Notes: generated from the letters alone by a model not told the origin. A DNA stretch of 64,000 nt from Petaurus breviceps papuanus (GCA_028583685.1 JAMXIF010000058.1:14094485-14158484); one strand, 5' to 3'. Positions 1 through 14,087 are shown, counted from the first letter of the stretch. Numbers and translations: made by a program.

Positions 1-804
1 CATCATCACATAGTACTTTGCTCTGATTCACATTGACACGGGTTTCAGACGTAGTGAGGAATCATTTCTGGGCACCGGGTTCAATGTGATTGCAGACACC
101 AGGGTCTGCAGGTACCCTCACATCAAAACAAATGAGACTATTTTATGGTTGTGTCCTGTGAAAACAAGAACCTTACAGCTTATCTCTCACTTTCTTCTGG
201 TTAAAACCCTGTACTATGGGATTGCCCAGCATGATTCCTCTTAGAATTCATCTAAAAAGGAATAGGTAATTGTCTTCTTTTCCCCTTGAGTCTCCAGACA
301 ACTCAGAATACATGGGAAAAAGGAAATATTTTCATGGTTGTGCCCAATGGCAAAGCCATTCAGTCTCATCCCTATTGTACCTTGTGTTGCCTTTTTTTGT
401 GGAGGGTCCATTTTATAAATCATAGATTGAGGTTTATAAATAGGTCTCTGCATTTTCTTGAGGCAGATATTCTGTAGAGAAAGAATTCGTAACCCTGAGA
501 ACAGTATTAATTTTTTTTCTTTCTTAAAAAAATAAGACAAAAACCGCAAAAGCATTGCAAATAAATCATTTCAGCTGTGTGAGCTACAAGTAGGCCAAGG
601 AAAATAGACAGCTTGTTCTTAAGGCACTTGTTTGGCTCAAACAATGCAAATGGTTGATAATAAGAATCAGAACAGGATAGTACCTCAGATTAAGACACAG
701 CTACTTTTTATTTGCGCCTCGATTTTTCTCTTTATTGATTGACAACAGAGAACCTGAACAATGTCATCTAGAACCTAGATCTTTCTCAAGCAAAAAGCCC
801 ACCC

Positions 805-872
805 TAATGATCTATAAGACTACATTCCCATTTATTTCTAATGATCTATAATACTGTATTCCCATTTATTTC
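805..872. repeat. 34-bp direct tandem duplication
   Basis: Positions 805-838 and 839-872 are two adjacent 34-bp units. Both start taatgatctataa and end cattcccatttatttc, and they differ at only a few positions. No known mobile element is visible around them, so this looks like a local duplication. Confidence 0.85.
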
Positions 873-1171
873 TTGTTTTCTTTAAGTATGTGAAAAAGAA
901 ATTACAATTTATTATTGTTTGGCCAGAAATCTGCGTAAATGTCTGTAATTAAACCTCTTCTGACTTGTTAGCAAAGTATTTTAGATCTCTTGTTCAATAA
1001 GTTGTTCAATTAGTGTATCAGAAACTTTTCTTTGCCTTGATTTTCATTGTTTTATTCCTCATTGTTGGAGCTGTACTTTGTTTTGTATATATGTTTTCAC
1101 ATATATGGAATGGAATTTCCACTGCCATGTTAGTTTATTGTGTGGTTTTCTTCCATCTTCATCTCATCCCT

Positions 1172-1255
1172 CAGAACCTCAGTTTCCTCACCTAAAAGTG
1201 ATGAGTTGGTTTAGGTGATCTCTTGAGATCCCTTCCAGTTCTAGTATTTATCATC
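1172..1255 (+). repeat. MIR-type SINE fragment
   Basis: The stretch contains the CORE/MIR signature cctcagtttcctcacc, followed by a sequence resembling gatctctgagatcccttccagttcta. This is a familiar 3' portion of MIR-like elements. The 5' tRNA-like part is missing. Confidence 0.6.
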
Positions 1256-2862
1256 ATTCCTGCTCTTGGCTGCCAACCACTTGCTGTTATGTACTAGAAG
1301 TGGTTCTTTATTCTCTTGCTGTCTGTGGCATCTGAACTCTAGATTAGATAGGATTTAACTCTTAATCCCCTGAGAATTTCTCCAGCACATACCCATAGAA
1401 GGGACATTTACATCATTGATAGTGTTTATCTACACTTTACAGAGGGAAGGGATCTGTAATTGGTAAGGAACAGGAACTACTACATAATAAAAATTATTTT
1501 TATGTTTGAAACTGACATAGGAATTCAGTGTTCCTATTTCTACTCCATTCCCCAGATATCCTATATCCTATGTCTAGTCTCATTCATTTTCAGTAATGTC
1601 ATCTGTTAGCTGGTAATGGCCCAGGTTCAGCATTCCCACTTAATTAGGCTATTCAGTAGAGTTTTTCTCCCTGTATTCTTTATATAATTTAGTAGTTTTG
1701 AGAAATATTTGTGTTTTATTAATACGGTTAATTGAGAGATAACATTTAATTGCTTGCTTAAGTTGGTAAAATGGTGATGAGAGGTGATGTTTTAATGTTG
1801 CAGGTTTTAGGACAAAAACCAGAAATAAAAGAAATATAGCCTTTGATGAGGGGAAAAATCAACTTGGTCATTAGTTAGAAATAGAGGGGAACATATCTAG
1901 GGAGGGGAGAGTCACTGCTTTCTGACATCTTGAATGCTATAGTTTTCAAAGTTCCTCAAAGTTAAAAAGAGACGTGGATAAAGGGGAGATGTGTTAATGT
2001 GCCGGGGGTGGAAAAAGCAACCAAAGTAATAGAAGAATTTGAGGGTCATAAATCCTAGGAGAGATAGAGGGTACTAAATTTGTAACTAAGAGTCCAAAGA
2101 ACAAGGGAGTTTATAAACATCTTCTGTCTTCATAAATGAAGCCTTGGAAAACAGTATAGGACTAAATGACAAGGCTTAAATCCAAGGCACCCCCAGCAAC
2201 TTTAACTGTTTTAGTTTAATGATACCTGGTATCTAGAGTGCAGAACTATGTTAACTTACCCTCCATTTATACCTTTTCTTCAGATACCAGCTTTCAACGT
2301 AAATTGAAAAGGGTTTTTTTGCTTAACTGCTGGTATTCTAGAAGTTTTGTTTTCTACAGTTTTTCATTGCCCGTGTCAAGATTTGTAATGAATAAAAATA
2401 TTTGATAGCTGCAGTAGGAGCTAGAGAAACTTGTTGGACTGTTCTGGGAGCACAACCACCAATTTACAAACAAATTTCTGGAATATATAATCTATTTGTT
2501 AGTTCATTATCTTCATGTAGATCATGATCATTCTTCTAAAACTGTCATTTATGTAGCGGTTAACTTAGAGTAAGACTATAGGGAAAGTAAGAATGTATAT
2601 TGATCTCAAAAATTAATATTTATTGGAATTCAAAGACATACTACATTTGAAAAAATTCATACACTTGATTTTTAAGACAAAATAAATACTGTTCTGTGTG
2701 TACAGATGAGAAGTGAACTAGCAATAAAATGAGCATATGTGCTATTTTTCCTTCTGCCCTCTGGTGATAAAACTGATCATACCTGTAGAGGTAGGCTCAG
2801 GGTTATCAGAGTTATTACTCGGTGAACTTTTACACTTGGCTCTAATTTTTTCCTCTTTCCAG

Positions 2863-2917
2863 TTTCAGCTCCTAGCTTCAGCTCTGTTCAAGTCTGGCTC
2901 GGATTTCACAGCACTAG
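2863..2917 (+). CDS. MKLN1: MKLN1 (muskelin), penultimate coding exon
   Basis: The 55-nt exon encodes FQLLASALFKSGSDFTAL plus the first base of a Gly codon. I recognise this as the peptide just before the muskelin C-terminus. It is preceded by a strong acceptor (tttttcctctttccag) and followed by donor GTATGT. It starts in phase 0 and leaves one base, which joins the GC at the start of the exon at 7668 to make Gly. Muskelin is an intracellular protein with discoidin-like, LisH/CTLH and kelch-repeat regions, a member of the CTLH (GID) E3 ubiquitin ligase complex that is also implicated in cell spreading and receptor trafficking. This piece lies C-terminal to the kelch propeller. No stop or frameshift is seen. 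Confidence 0.93.
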
Positions 2918-3582
2918 GTATGTATATCTTCAGGTGAGACTCATCATTCAGTATGTCATACTGTTTGGGGAGGCTTTCAAATACATTGTCTTCAAGGTTA
3001 GATGTTAATCCATCAAACAAATGGCATTTCTCTTTTTACTGTCTTTGGGTGTGGAGTACACCCAGTTTCAAGATAATATGTCTGGTCTCTGTGGCTTTCT
3101 TACTTTAAGTTTATTTTCCATGTGTCAGTCACCAGTGTTCTTAAGATCTGGGTCTCCGTGGATCAGTTTGCAGCTCCTGTTACACCAGATGCTGTGCTAT
3201 TATGCAAACAGAAGGCAACAGAAGCTTGGTCAAAACAAAGTAATTTGTATCACGTTGCTTTGGAATCCAGCGGCAGTATTGTTAATACATTTACTGTGAT
3301 AAGTGTGCAGATGGTTGAAGCTTGTTCTTTACAGAACTCTGTGGGCAGTGGAATTAAAGGTAGCAAAGAACATAGGACAGAAATGGGGACTGATTCTTCA
3401 GGATCAAGCCCAGCCAAAGTTTAAGAGTATTTGGAATTATCTTTTTCAGAGCTCTGTTTTGTAAGTTTTGAGGCCTCCACTGTTACATTGATAGAGTTTG
3501 TCTTAATATTATTTTAATGATTTCTAACACCAAAATAATAATAATAATTTGGAATATTGTAAGCTGTAAATCAGACAAATTC

Positions 3583-3850
3583 TGGGAGCGCCTAAGTGGC
3601 ACAGAGGATAGAATGCTGGGCTTAGAGTCAAGAATACCCGATTTCAAATCTAGCCTCAGACACTTAGTAGGTTTGTGATCTTGGGCACATCACTTCACCT
3701 TTGTTTGCCTCAGTTTCCTCATACATAAAATGGGGAATACTAGTAGCACTACCTCCCAAGGTGGCTGTGATAATAATTATAAAGTGCTTAGCACAGTGCC
3801 TGGCACATAGTATTTTATAAATGTTAGGTATTATTGTTATCATTTATATT
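3583..3850 (+). repeat. MAR1/MIR CORE-SINE, nearly full length
   Basis: The tRNA-like head resembles gcctaagtggcacagaggat. The body follows as gatttcaaatctagcctcagacactt, then cagtttcctcatacataaaatggg, and a tail with agtgcttagcacagtgcctggc and TATT repeats. This is the complete marsupial MAR1/MIR plan. Scattered differences show that it is old. Confidence 0.85.
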
Positions 3851-5059
3851 ATTAGTTATTCTAGGACTCATAGCTTATATAACGTAAGAGGTTTTGCTGT
3901 TCTCATTGCTAGGAAAATGCATTAATTATTACCTCACTCTTCTGAGTTTTAATCATTAATCATCTTGACACCATGTGTTAGAATGCTACAACTTTCTTGT
4001 ACTAATATAAAAATATATTTAGAAAATAATTTAACTCTTGTCCCATTGTTGCTAAGGAAATATTTACTCTTAGTATTTAGCAAATATTTAATCCATAGAA
4101 TTGATTTTACAGTAGAAGTAACGTTATAGTTAAATGATTTTATAGCAACCTTTCTTTTGGAATTCCTAGTGCTAATGATAATTTGGGGCATCTGTTAAAT
4201 GTCATTATTTTTTGTCATGTCATCCTATTGAAACAGTTTTGATTACATTTTATTGTTTTCTTCATTCCACTGTTTTTAGTGGGATAGAGAGAGAAAAGGT
4301 AGTGAATGCCTGCTGTAGAATCAGCACTTGGAACCTCCCCTAGTACCTAGAAAGCCTAGCCATGTGCCCTTAGCTTCATTTCAAGTAATATGCTGCAGGA
4401 GTGTCTGATACCTGCCTCTGCAAAATATGGCCCTGGTGAGTTCTTAAGAAATATGATAGTAGAGTGGTGGTGATTTCCCATCACTTTGGAAAGTCCCAAG
4501 AACTTTCCATTCCAGCTTACTGCTGTTTGAGAGCCCATTGAGTCCCATTGTTTAGGAAGTGCCCTCTGCATGTTTATTAATAGAAGTGCTTAGTTGTGGT
4601 AAAGCAAAACAACCTGGAGTACCACAACCAGCTGCCATAATTTTTATCATATTGGAGATGAACTGTGCCAAAATATCTCCACTTGGTTTATTAGTGCCTC
4701 CAGGGTAATAGTAATTTCCAGATGGTAACTGGGTATAGGGTGATAGTAGCAAATGGTTTTAAATGCCAGGAACTTTGCCTCAAGAGAGTTGGTTTTCACC
4801 CCTGTGGATAATATATTTCATAGTGCTAAAACATCTGTTTTATCCCAGTCATACCTCCTATTCCCCTTGGTGACCCAAGCATAACCAGATTCACTTGCCA
4901 GTGCTTTGGGGAGTTGTCATTGCTGTGAGTAGTCCCTCTCTTGATGCAGAGCTAAGTTCTTTCTCACACTGGGCAATTTTCCCATAATACTCCAGAAAGG
5001 ATCTACCTAGTTCTCTAAAGGTTGTCTTGTTCTTTTACACTCAGAGGTTAGTGGTTCAA

Positions 5060-5280
5060 GTGGATACAGATCAGGGCTTCGTGTTAGGAGAACTGAATTT
5101 GAATCTAGTCTCAGACAATATCTAGCTTTAGGACCCTGGGCAAGTGTCCTCATCTGTAAAGTACGGATGATAATACCATCTACTTCCCAGGGTTTTTGTG
5201 GGGATTAAATTAGATAATATTTAAAGTGCTTTACAAGCCTTTAAGTGCTATATAAATTGTAGTGATAATTATTATTATTG
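5060..5280 (+). repeat. MAR1/MIR CORE-SINE
   Basis: It contains gaatttgaatctagtctcagac, ctcatctgtaaagt, a tail gattaaattagataatatttaaagtgcttta, and terminal TTA repeats. The 5' head is degraded. Confidence 0.8.
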
Positions 5281-7558
5281 CATTCTAGCTATCTATGTGT
5301 TATCTCACATTCTCAGTGTACTACTCTGATGTCTCACTATAGCACCAAGGTAACCCTAGTTTCTTGAATGCTCTGCATTCAGAGTTAAATTCTAGAAGAA
5401 CTTCAAAAACTGATCTGGTAACTGTGTGTCTGTTGTCCAAGAACCAAACTAACTAAATATGAAGGTTGGCCACAGCAACTCATGAAACAGATGCTGTCAG
5501 TGCTTAGCAGAAAACAGTAGAAGAGAAGAATTCCTAAAATTTTTTCCTCTGCCTTGTCTGAAAACTTAGTAATTTCTTTTTGAATGTCTCGTTTTTAATC
5601 CTGGTGAATTTGAGTGAAAAGCATGAGAGCCCAAGAAATGAGATTTTATGCCAGCTTTGCTATAAGTAAACATTTGATACAATAATCCTCTTTCCTCCCC
5701 TTTTCTCATTCTCCTCCCCCACCCTCCAGTACTTAGACAAATGAAGTGCTTCTTTGCTCCTCATAAGATTCTTGGATTACCAGATACTCCATTTATATTA
5801 GATGATTTTTTTTTGGTATCAAGAAACTCAAAATTAAAACCAAATGTTATTCATTATTACCTTTATAGTTTTGGTGAATGGCATCTCTCTTATTCCACTC
5901 TCAAAATGCTGACCTCAACCAAATCCCTGGTTTTTATTTTTTTTTAAAGAGGTACATGACTCCTCTTGGTCAGGTATAATCCCAATGTATGCAAGCTCTT
6001 TGGTGGGATTAAATAATATTTAGATATTTTTCAGTGTTCCATGTAGTATTTACAAAGATTAAAGATTAGGAAAGTAGTTTATGGACATTGGTCATTATCA
6101 TACTTTTTCAAAAGTGAGCTGCTTTAGGGAACAGTTAAATAACTGAGTCTCATTGTTTAATCTTTTTTGAGGTTAGGTTCAGCCCTTTGTTGAAATCTAT
6201 GTCCCGCTGTGGTAAAGCATGCAGACCATTGGTGGGATTTAGCAGGTTTTCTTTTTTCTTTTTTTTTTTTTTTTGGCAAAGCATGTGACAAAAAGGAAAA
6301 ACCCAAAGTCTTTAGGGCATATTGTATTACCTCTATTCTTCATACTTCCCTTGAAGAGTTTACGATACCAAAATCCTCTAATATTTAATAAGGGGTGAAT
6401 AATATTTCATGCTTCTTAAGTTCATAACTTGGTGGAGTGTGTATTATCTCTGTCTCTTTGTTACTTATGGAAGGTGTGCAGTGCCTTTTGGCAAAATCAT
6501 TCTAGTAATCTTAAAAGCTTTGTAAATTTTACGGATGACAATACTGTGTTCTAGACTCTGTTTTTTACTATTAACACCCAACTAAAACTTGAGCCTTATG
6601 CTTTACTTGTTAAGTTTCTTGTCCATAGATAGTATTGAATGCAGGAAGTACATATGAAACTGGTGTGCCATTTTGGGAGGAAAGTGAGATTTCCTGGCAT
6701 TAGTCCATTATATGTTAACAAAGAAACTAAAAGTAAACTGTGTAGATCAAAATGACAACCCTAGTAAGTCAACTTTAGAATGATCAGAGTACCATAAACT
6801 TCACTTACATCTATCATTGAGTAATTAGTTCCTCACACATCATTGTTATCCTGGATATATCATTGCACTAGAACAAAGGACCTAGATCAGTATCTTTTCA
6901 CTTAAAATTGAATGCACTTACCGTGCTGTAAAGGTTATTTTCCAGCAGGCAGCCATTATCCTTGCAAAGTTATGTTTTGCCCTTGTGTTTTGTGAGATAA
7001 AATAAATTAAACTCAAAATTGCCCTCCTGAGTCTGGCTCTTCCCAAGTTGAATGAAAATTGATCCATTTGAAACTGTCTACACCAAAGACTATAGTTTAC
7101 ATGGCTCTTTTATGGTCCCATTTCTAAATAATGCTAAATAAATTTATACCTTAACTCAGATAACCCATTTCAGGCCAGGGGAATCCACAGATTAGGTTTT
7201 CCAAAAGAATTGAGTATTATTTTGCATACTCAAAAGATGTGATGAAACCTAAGAATTAAATAGTACAGAAAGACAAAGGGAAATAACATTTTGATAAATT
7301 GTTGCTCACTTTGGGGAACATCACTCATTTTTTAGTATCTCAACTGAACCATCTTAGCCGTGTCAATTCTCAGTTGTAGAACTTCCTAAAACTTAACAGC
7401 AGATAGTTTTCTGGTTTTTTTAACCCCTCCTCCTTTCCCAAAAGTTCATTTCATTTTAACTTCACAATAGGCCTTCTTATTAACATCCTTGGGAAATTTT
7501 AGTATGTCTGAAGCAAGCATGAAGTTACAGCTCTATGTGTATGAAAATTGAGAAGTAG

Positions 7559-7789
<231 letters not shown>

Positions 7790-7990
7790 CTAAAGAGTCA
7801 TTTGAGTCACCCGTATGAAGAAAAGAAGTCTACGTTCAGTATTTGGGATTTTGACTGTGTTGACTGACAAGTTGCAGTGATAGAGGAATACAGCAGATAT
7901 TTGAAGGGATCTCACTGTTTTCAGTTTTGGCCCTCTTCCTTCATACCCTCAGCTCACTACACTTTCCTCACCCTCTTCCTAAATTAGGCT

Positions 7991-7996
7991 AATAAA
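7991..7996 (+). terminator. Candidate proximal MKLN1 poly(A) signal
   Basis: An AATAAA hexamer about 200 nt after the stop codon, followed by a T-rich stretch. It would make a short 3'UTR. Use of this site cannot be judged from sequence alone. Confidence 0.35.
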
Positions 7997-10900
7997 GTGG
8001 AATTGGTATTCTTTCCCATTTAATTTTTTATCATTTGACTTTTAAGAGTTATTGAATGTGAAAGTTGTCCCTTTTTATCTTGGGGAGGGAATGATTTGGG
8101 CATAAGGGGTAGGCACCACTTTTTTTCTGCAACAGAGAGACTGTTTTGTGTGTCTTAATGGGTTGTTTTTGGTCCCCATCCCCCTTTGCTCCTCCACCCT
8201 ATTCCTCACAGCTATTTGTAAGCAGCTGTGTCACTTGCTTTACCTCCTCACGTTCTTGGCAATTATGTAATTCTGCAGGACACTTGGTATATGTTAAGGT
8301 AATGTATGTGTCCATGTTGACTTGCGTCTTATAATTACATTGTATAATATGAGAAAGGACAGGGCTTAGATTCATACTCTTCTCAACTAGAAAGTGAAAC
8401 TTTGACCTAGTCACCTGGCTGAGTTTGGTATACAGTATTAAGATACAAGTGTATTTTGCAGTAGATGCTGTTGAAAACATTTGGCTTCTGCTCAGATAAG
8501 CCTTAAACTGAGAAAATGGCAGTCGAGTTTGAACGAGTTAACCACTTGAGAAGTAGCCAGCAGAGGGAAGGGAGCTTGCTCTTTCTCCTGTGGAGCACAT
8601 AGGAAAGTACCTTCCACTTGCCCCCCTCTGTGCTCTGCTTCTCTACAGCTTTTAGTTTGGGCTGGCAGAGCCACACCTTTTAATTCCTTGTACCCGTTTC
8701 TATGTGCTTGGTTTGTGGAAAGTAGTTTAAAAGAGTAAAAAGGCTCTTTTTGTCATTGTCCAGTGGAGTGCAGTTTATGGTCATTTACTTAAGTACCCAG
8801 ACCCATCTTTTAAGTGGGAGAAAAGAAATGGTGCAGAAATAACTTAATTTAATCCAAATACAAGTATGACAAGTAGGTTTTTCTATTTTATTTTTTTTTT
8901 TCATGTACTTTTTCACATGTGGTGCTGTGAGTCAGTGGAGCATAATGTCAGAAGCCTGCCCTTGGCCTTATGCTCATCCTTGGGTAGTATGTATGCAGCA
9001 TATGACTTACTATGCATGATTTTAACAGGTTCAACATAAAAGAAATATAGCTCGTCAATGTAAGAAATTAAGTATGTCCCTGGGCAGCAGTATTGGACTT
9101 CAATAAAGGAAAGAAACTGACCTGTGCTTTCAAAAGGTCTCATGTAGGAGTAAGACTTCAAGGTCCTTCTTTAATCTTTCCTTAACACATGATTTTACTT
9201 CTCTTGAAAACTATTAACAGTACATTTTCTCTCACTGCCAGGATTATATTTTTTAAGCATTTAAAAAAAAACTTTCTGAATACCCCAAAGCAGTCAGAGA
9301 TTTATTAAGCAGTTAGATATACATCTTAGTTTGTGAAAAAAAAAAATGACTTTAGATTTTAATAACTTAATGGTAACATAGATTTTCTGCCAAATGATTG
9401 TGTAGTTCATCATTAAATTGTGTCTGCAAAACCAGCTGGCTTTCCAGTTGAGTAAATGCTGTTTCCTTACACATTTGAGAAGTTTAATAAAAATTCTTTG
9501 TATTCTGTGATGTTTAGAAACATCAGATTTGGGCTTTGCCACCAACCAGTTAATTTCATTACATCCCATTGAGTCTTGTTTAAGATGGAGAAAAGGACCT
9601 AAGCTTGATGGTTGCTTTATTTCTGCTGGGTGCTTAATCTATAGAGTCCCTAATAGAGAAATTGACTTGTTTTGCTTGATGTCATGTTGAATTTTGGCAC
9701 TTTTGATGTATAACCAAATGAAATTTTGCTACCCTCCATTGCTTATATTCACAATGCCGTGGTCCTTTATCATATAAGTCATTAACTCATTATGGATCCT
9801 GTTGTTGGGGAAACTGAGTCCCCATCCTTAGGGACCTTTTCTCTTTTTGTAGCTTAATGCTTTTGGGGGGGGGGAGTACATTTTTCTTAGCTTCATCTTT
9901 TGCTGAACTTTGGGCTTTCTTTTCCTTTTCTTATGTACTTTTTACCTGGTTTTCTTTCAGTGAGGTGGTGGAATCAAAGTAAATTGTAAATTATTAGACT
10001 GTCAGGGAAAGGGACATTGCTTAGATGTCATCAAAAGACAATATTTTTTATATCTCTGCTTAGGGGTTTAATAATGCTTAATAATCTCAGGAAGATGTGT
10101 AGGTCTTCATTATGTGCATGAAGCCTGATTTGAAATCTACAAGTGTACCTGCTGAAGGGAGTATGTGTTTATTTCCCCAAAAGAATGCTTGTCATGTTGT
10201 AATTCAAATAGGGAAGCCAGTTTGTTGTCATGTAGACATATTTTTCAGAGTGCCTAGCTTATGTAAATTACAACTTGCAAGATCTGATTCCTTAGTTTAG
10301 TGCTTCCAATATTGAAAGGTCTGCTTTTTATCCCATTTAAAAGAAAAACATTAGTGACACTTTTGCTGTATTCCCAAACAGACTTGGTGATCGATTTCTT
10401 CCCCAAATTAATGTATATATCTTTCAGCTCAGTTCCATTTCTTTTTGCAGTGAAATAGTTTACTTTCTTCCAGGAATGAGTCAGATCTTTAAAACTATTT
10501 ACAGATCCTTTGCTTCATGAGAATTGGTTTTATTTGCAGACATACATCCTAGTTGCACTTACAGCTTTATATAGTAGAGTGACAGAGACCTCATGTGGCC
10601 AGCATGGTTAATTAAAAGTTGACCTATTCTTTGAGCAAAGAAATTCAGGCTAATGTACCTACCTCTTCTTGTTAAACGTGACCATCAGTGTTAATATAGA
10701 TATCAAATGAATAATTTTCTTAAGCTGGCTTAGCTTCTAAGCAGAAGGAAACTATGTCTCATTAGTAAAGGTGGATAGGAAACATTTATATAGTGATTTT
10801 AGAGCACAGCATGGTGATTTATTTAAGCCATTAAGACTGCATCCTTGAATGGTTTTCATGGGTACTAAACATGGAAGGAGAAAGAATTATATTGTAGACA

Positions 10901-12520
10901 TTGTAATCATTCCAGAAAATTTCTCTGCTTTATAAGGGCCACCTCAGGATAACTTAGCAGAGAAAATGCCTTTTCAGAGAATAGAAATTTAAAAGGAAAA
11001 AAAAATTCGGAAATTGGGCTAGAAATTTTTAGAGAAATTACATCCAGCACTTAATCTTAGTTTGGGACTTAAGTAGTTCATAGGGAATGCATTTCTGGTT
11101 TAAGATTGCTATATTATTCTACCTTGTAATAGTAGTTACATAGTGAGTTTATCCTATAATCATTCTTGTCACCACTAGGAATCTATATGGTAATTGTAGG
11201 TCATTTCATTGTAAGTAATGTGAAGAATATTTACATAAAAGCTGAATATTGTAAAATGAAATTACCTCCTTAGCCATTTGAACATTTTTATACCAACTGA
11301 AGAATGGTTGGTTTCTAATGATTCTTTTAGAGAAGAGCACAAAAGTACACACCTACCACTTGGAGAGATGGTAGCTTTGTCTCTTGCTACAACAGTACAC
11401 CATTCTTCCCATTTGTCCTTTTTACAATTAACCATACCAGTCCTCTTCCTGATATTCGCCTCAGGATTCACCTGTTTGGCTCAGTTATATCTTTGCTTGA
11501 TATAACTCAGCCCCATATTCCTCTAGGTTTAAAATTTTTGGGAATTTTCACATTTCCTTTGGCCAAAGGCCCACTTAGTGATGGAATGTCATAAATAGAG
11601 AGGGGTTTTCATAGCCTAGAGATGAAAACTTAGTAGACTTTAGTATCCACATTAGTTTGGCAGCAGCCTTGTTTCCTTGTGTTTTGGGAATAATGGTTTT
11701 CTTTAATATTTAAGCAACCCTCAGTTATCTCTGTCTGCCTTTAATCATTATGATTTCCCATGTTTCTTTAAAGAGCTAACATCATTGGAAATTTTGAATA
11801 TGGCTTTTAATGGTGACAAGAAACATTTTGAAAGGGAAGTCTATTAGTCTTATATTTTTTTTCCCTTGATTTCCTCAGATCCATATAAGCTTGTCAGCAT
11901 TGCCCAGGACAGTAGAGCTACCTAAAGGAAAAAAAAATAGAAACAATTGTTCTGATGAAACAAATATGCTTCTTTTGTTTCCTTTTTATTCAGACATAAG
12001 GGGAAAATGTTTTTAAGATTTAGGAATCATCTAAAAGTGGTAGAGATGGGGTGGGACTGGTAATGGTAGAGTTCTCCAGGGCAAGAGAATTCAAGACTTC
12101 ATTTGCAGATCTTAGTAATTTGCACATTTTAGATCAGAGGTCATTGAAACTTACATCACAGTAGAGGATTATAGTTTCTTACATATTCTTGTTCCTGTGT
12201 TTTTAAGGATGCTTCTTCTTATCAAACTACCTCTGAGTTTTAGTATTAGTAGTATTTTGCCTACCTTTAAAATTAGCCTCAAAAGGAAGTAGACTTGAGA
12301 TCTATGACTTGAGAACTTGTTCCTTTGTTTTTCTGGTGTTAAATGTGAGCAACCCCACAGATTGCTGTGGATAAGTTATCATATTCAAAGGTTCACTTTT
12401 TTCTTCCTTAAAAAATATGCACCCTTTCACCAAGAGAATAGAAGGGAGTTTTGATAGTAGATGAAATTTTGGGTGACCAAAGCTATTCTCAGCAAAGTAA
12501 ATTTTAAAATCTTCTGATAA

Positions 12521-12692
12521 GGGGGATCAGCTAGGTGGCACAGTGAATAGAGCATCGGCCCTGGAGTCAGGAGGACCTGAGTTCAAATGTGGCCTCAGAC
12601 ACTTAAAACTTACTAGTCATGTGACCTTGGGCAAGTCACTTAACCCCAATTGCCCTGCCTTCCCCCCTCTAAAAAGCAAAAAAAAAAAAAAA
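12521..12692 (+). repeat. WSINE1-like tRNA-derived SINE with target-site duplication
   Basis: The body begins with tcagctaggtggcacagtga and continues through gagttcaaatgtggcctcag and cttgggcaagtcacttaacc. It ends in an A-tail. The 8-bp flank tctgataa occurs at 12513-12520 and again at 12693-12700, so both insertion ends are intact. It lies in the proposed MKLN1 3'UTR. Confidence 0.92.
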
Positions 12693-13020
12693 TCTGATAA
12701 TAGTGTCCCTCAAACTGTGTGGCATAAAGGCAGTAAATCAGAGGGGCCTAATAAGGGGTGTTTCCAAGTTGTCCCAAGTAAAGCCCTCCAGGACTTGAAC
12801 TGGAACCCAAAATTAAGAATGATGTTAATCCATCCTCCAATATTGGAGAATGTAGTTATTTGTAAATAAAATCTCAGTATTTCCCCCAATATTGCCCAGC
12901 TTGATCAAGAAAAAAATGTTAATGTTCAGTTTTTAAATTTTAGCAGACAGCTATGGTGCTTTTGACAAGAGGTTTTCATTATTGAGGATACAGATAAACC
13001 TAAGAGGACAAATAAGTTAT

Positions 13021-13056
13021 GTGTGTGTGTGTACACACAGACACATGCACACGCTA
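13021..13056. repeat. (TG)n/(CA)n simple repeat
   Basis: A short TGTGTG run passes into acacacagacacatgcacac. It is a plain microsatellite. Confidence 0.85.
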
Positions 13057-14001
13057 CATGGTGCCACAATACCTCCATATATGAGTGTTTAAAATTATAT
13101 CAGTTACCATACACTGAAGCTAATGTCTTGTTTGCCATTTCAGAATTTTACTTCCAGGGTGTGTTTGTATTTGTTCACTTTCCAGTCTAGGTTTTGGACA
13201 GGGAAAGAGTATAGAATAAGTCTGTATAGGATAAGAAATTTGAAAAACAGCATAAAGTCTAAATGCAGAACAAAGAGTCAGGAAATTCCATTTTTGGAGT
13301 TTAATGTATAATTCTCTCTAGATACTGGAGTGCTATTTCTCCACGTGGCTACATTATGGGTAATATTAGCACCCTTCCCTGAGCGAGGGGAGACTGAAAG
13401 TATGTGTTGAGTAGTAATTGAAATTAATGTTGACTTTTTCTCTTCCACCAGAACAGTAACTTTTCTTTGTCAAAAATTTGATCACTTTTTGAGTAGTCAC
13501 CAAAAAGATAACTAACCAGTTTAATTTGAACTGGAAAACATTGATATAAATTATATAGCAGAATTAAAGAACTCAGACCTTTAATCTGTACTGCAGTGTT
13601 ATGGAAAGAGTTGATTAAAAGGACATTTTTTTTTTTTTGCCTCCAGAATGTCAAATTAATCCTGTAGTCCTTGGGGAATAGCATTTCATTACTGATCTGC
13701 TGTGGAAATTTCTTACCTTACACTGAAATAGCTGTTAGAGGTCTTGATGGAGAGATGTGGATGTGATGTGTGGAGTCTTGGTCTGACCTAGGTGAGGGAG
13801 CATTTTCTGATGATGATGATGCAGACCTTTACTGATAGAAAACAGTAATAAAACTTTTCTTGTGCAAATTTTGGTGTCCCACAGAACTTACTTGTCTATG
13901 TAGCCCTGTGCTGTAGTGAGCTGTGTACCATCTGGGTTGCTGGCATTCATGGCAGTTGGTCTGGATCTCTGTGCTGTCTGCCACATAAATACTAGCCTGA
14001 C

Positions 14002-14087
14002 AATATCACCAGTCTTCAGTTTCATTTGAGGCTTAATGAATGCGAATGTCACCAGTCTTCAGTTCCATTTGATGCTTAATGAATGCC
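14002..14087. repeat. 43-bp direct tandem duplication
   Basis: Units 14002-14044 and 14045-14087 are each 43 bp. They share tcaccagtcttcagtt and gcttaatgaatgc and differ at only four positions. The duplication lies inside the proposed MKLN1 3'UTR. Confidence 0.9.

Larger units (their letters stand above)
1..2862 (+). other. MKLN1: MKLN1 intron (3' part) upstream of the penultimate exon
   Basis: This is non-coding sequence ending in a polypyrimidine tract and AG at 2861-2862. I looked for the muskelin segment that should precede the exon at 2863 and did not find it, so the next upstream exon lies before this window. The stretch holds a 34-bp tandem duplication and one MIR fragment, listed separately. 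The rest is AT-rich and shows nothing I recognise. The intron identity follows from the exon at 2863. Confidence 0.8.

Noticed and set aside
1-2862. Further upstream MKLN1 exons
   Set aside because: I looked for the muskelin segment that should precede FQLLASALF in all + frames and saw no match between splice sites.
12543-12869. 108-aa open frame starting in a SINE
   Set aside because: The first third is translated WSINE1 sequence and the poly-Lys is its A-tail. The same applies to the frames at 27953-28246 and 46271-46492.
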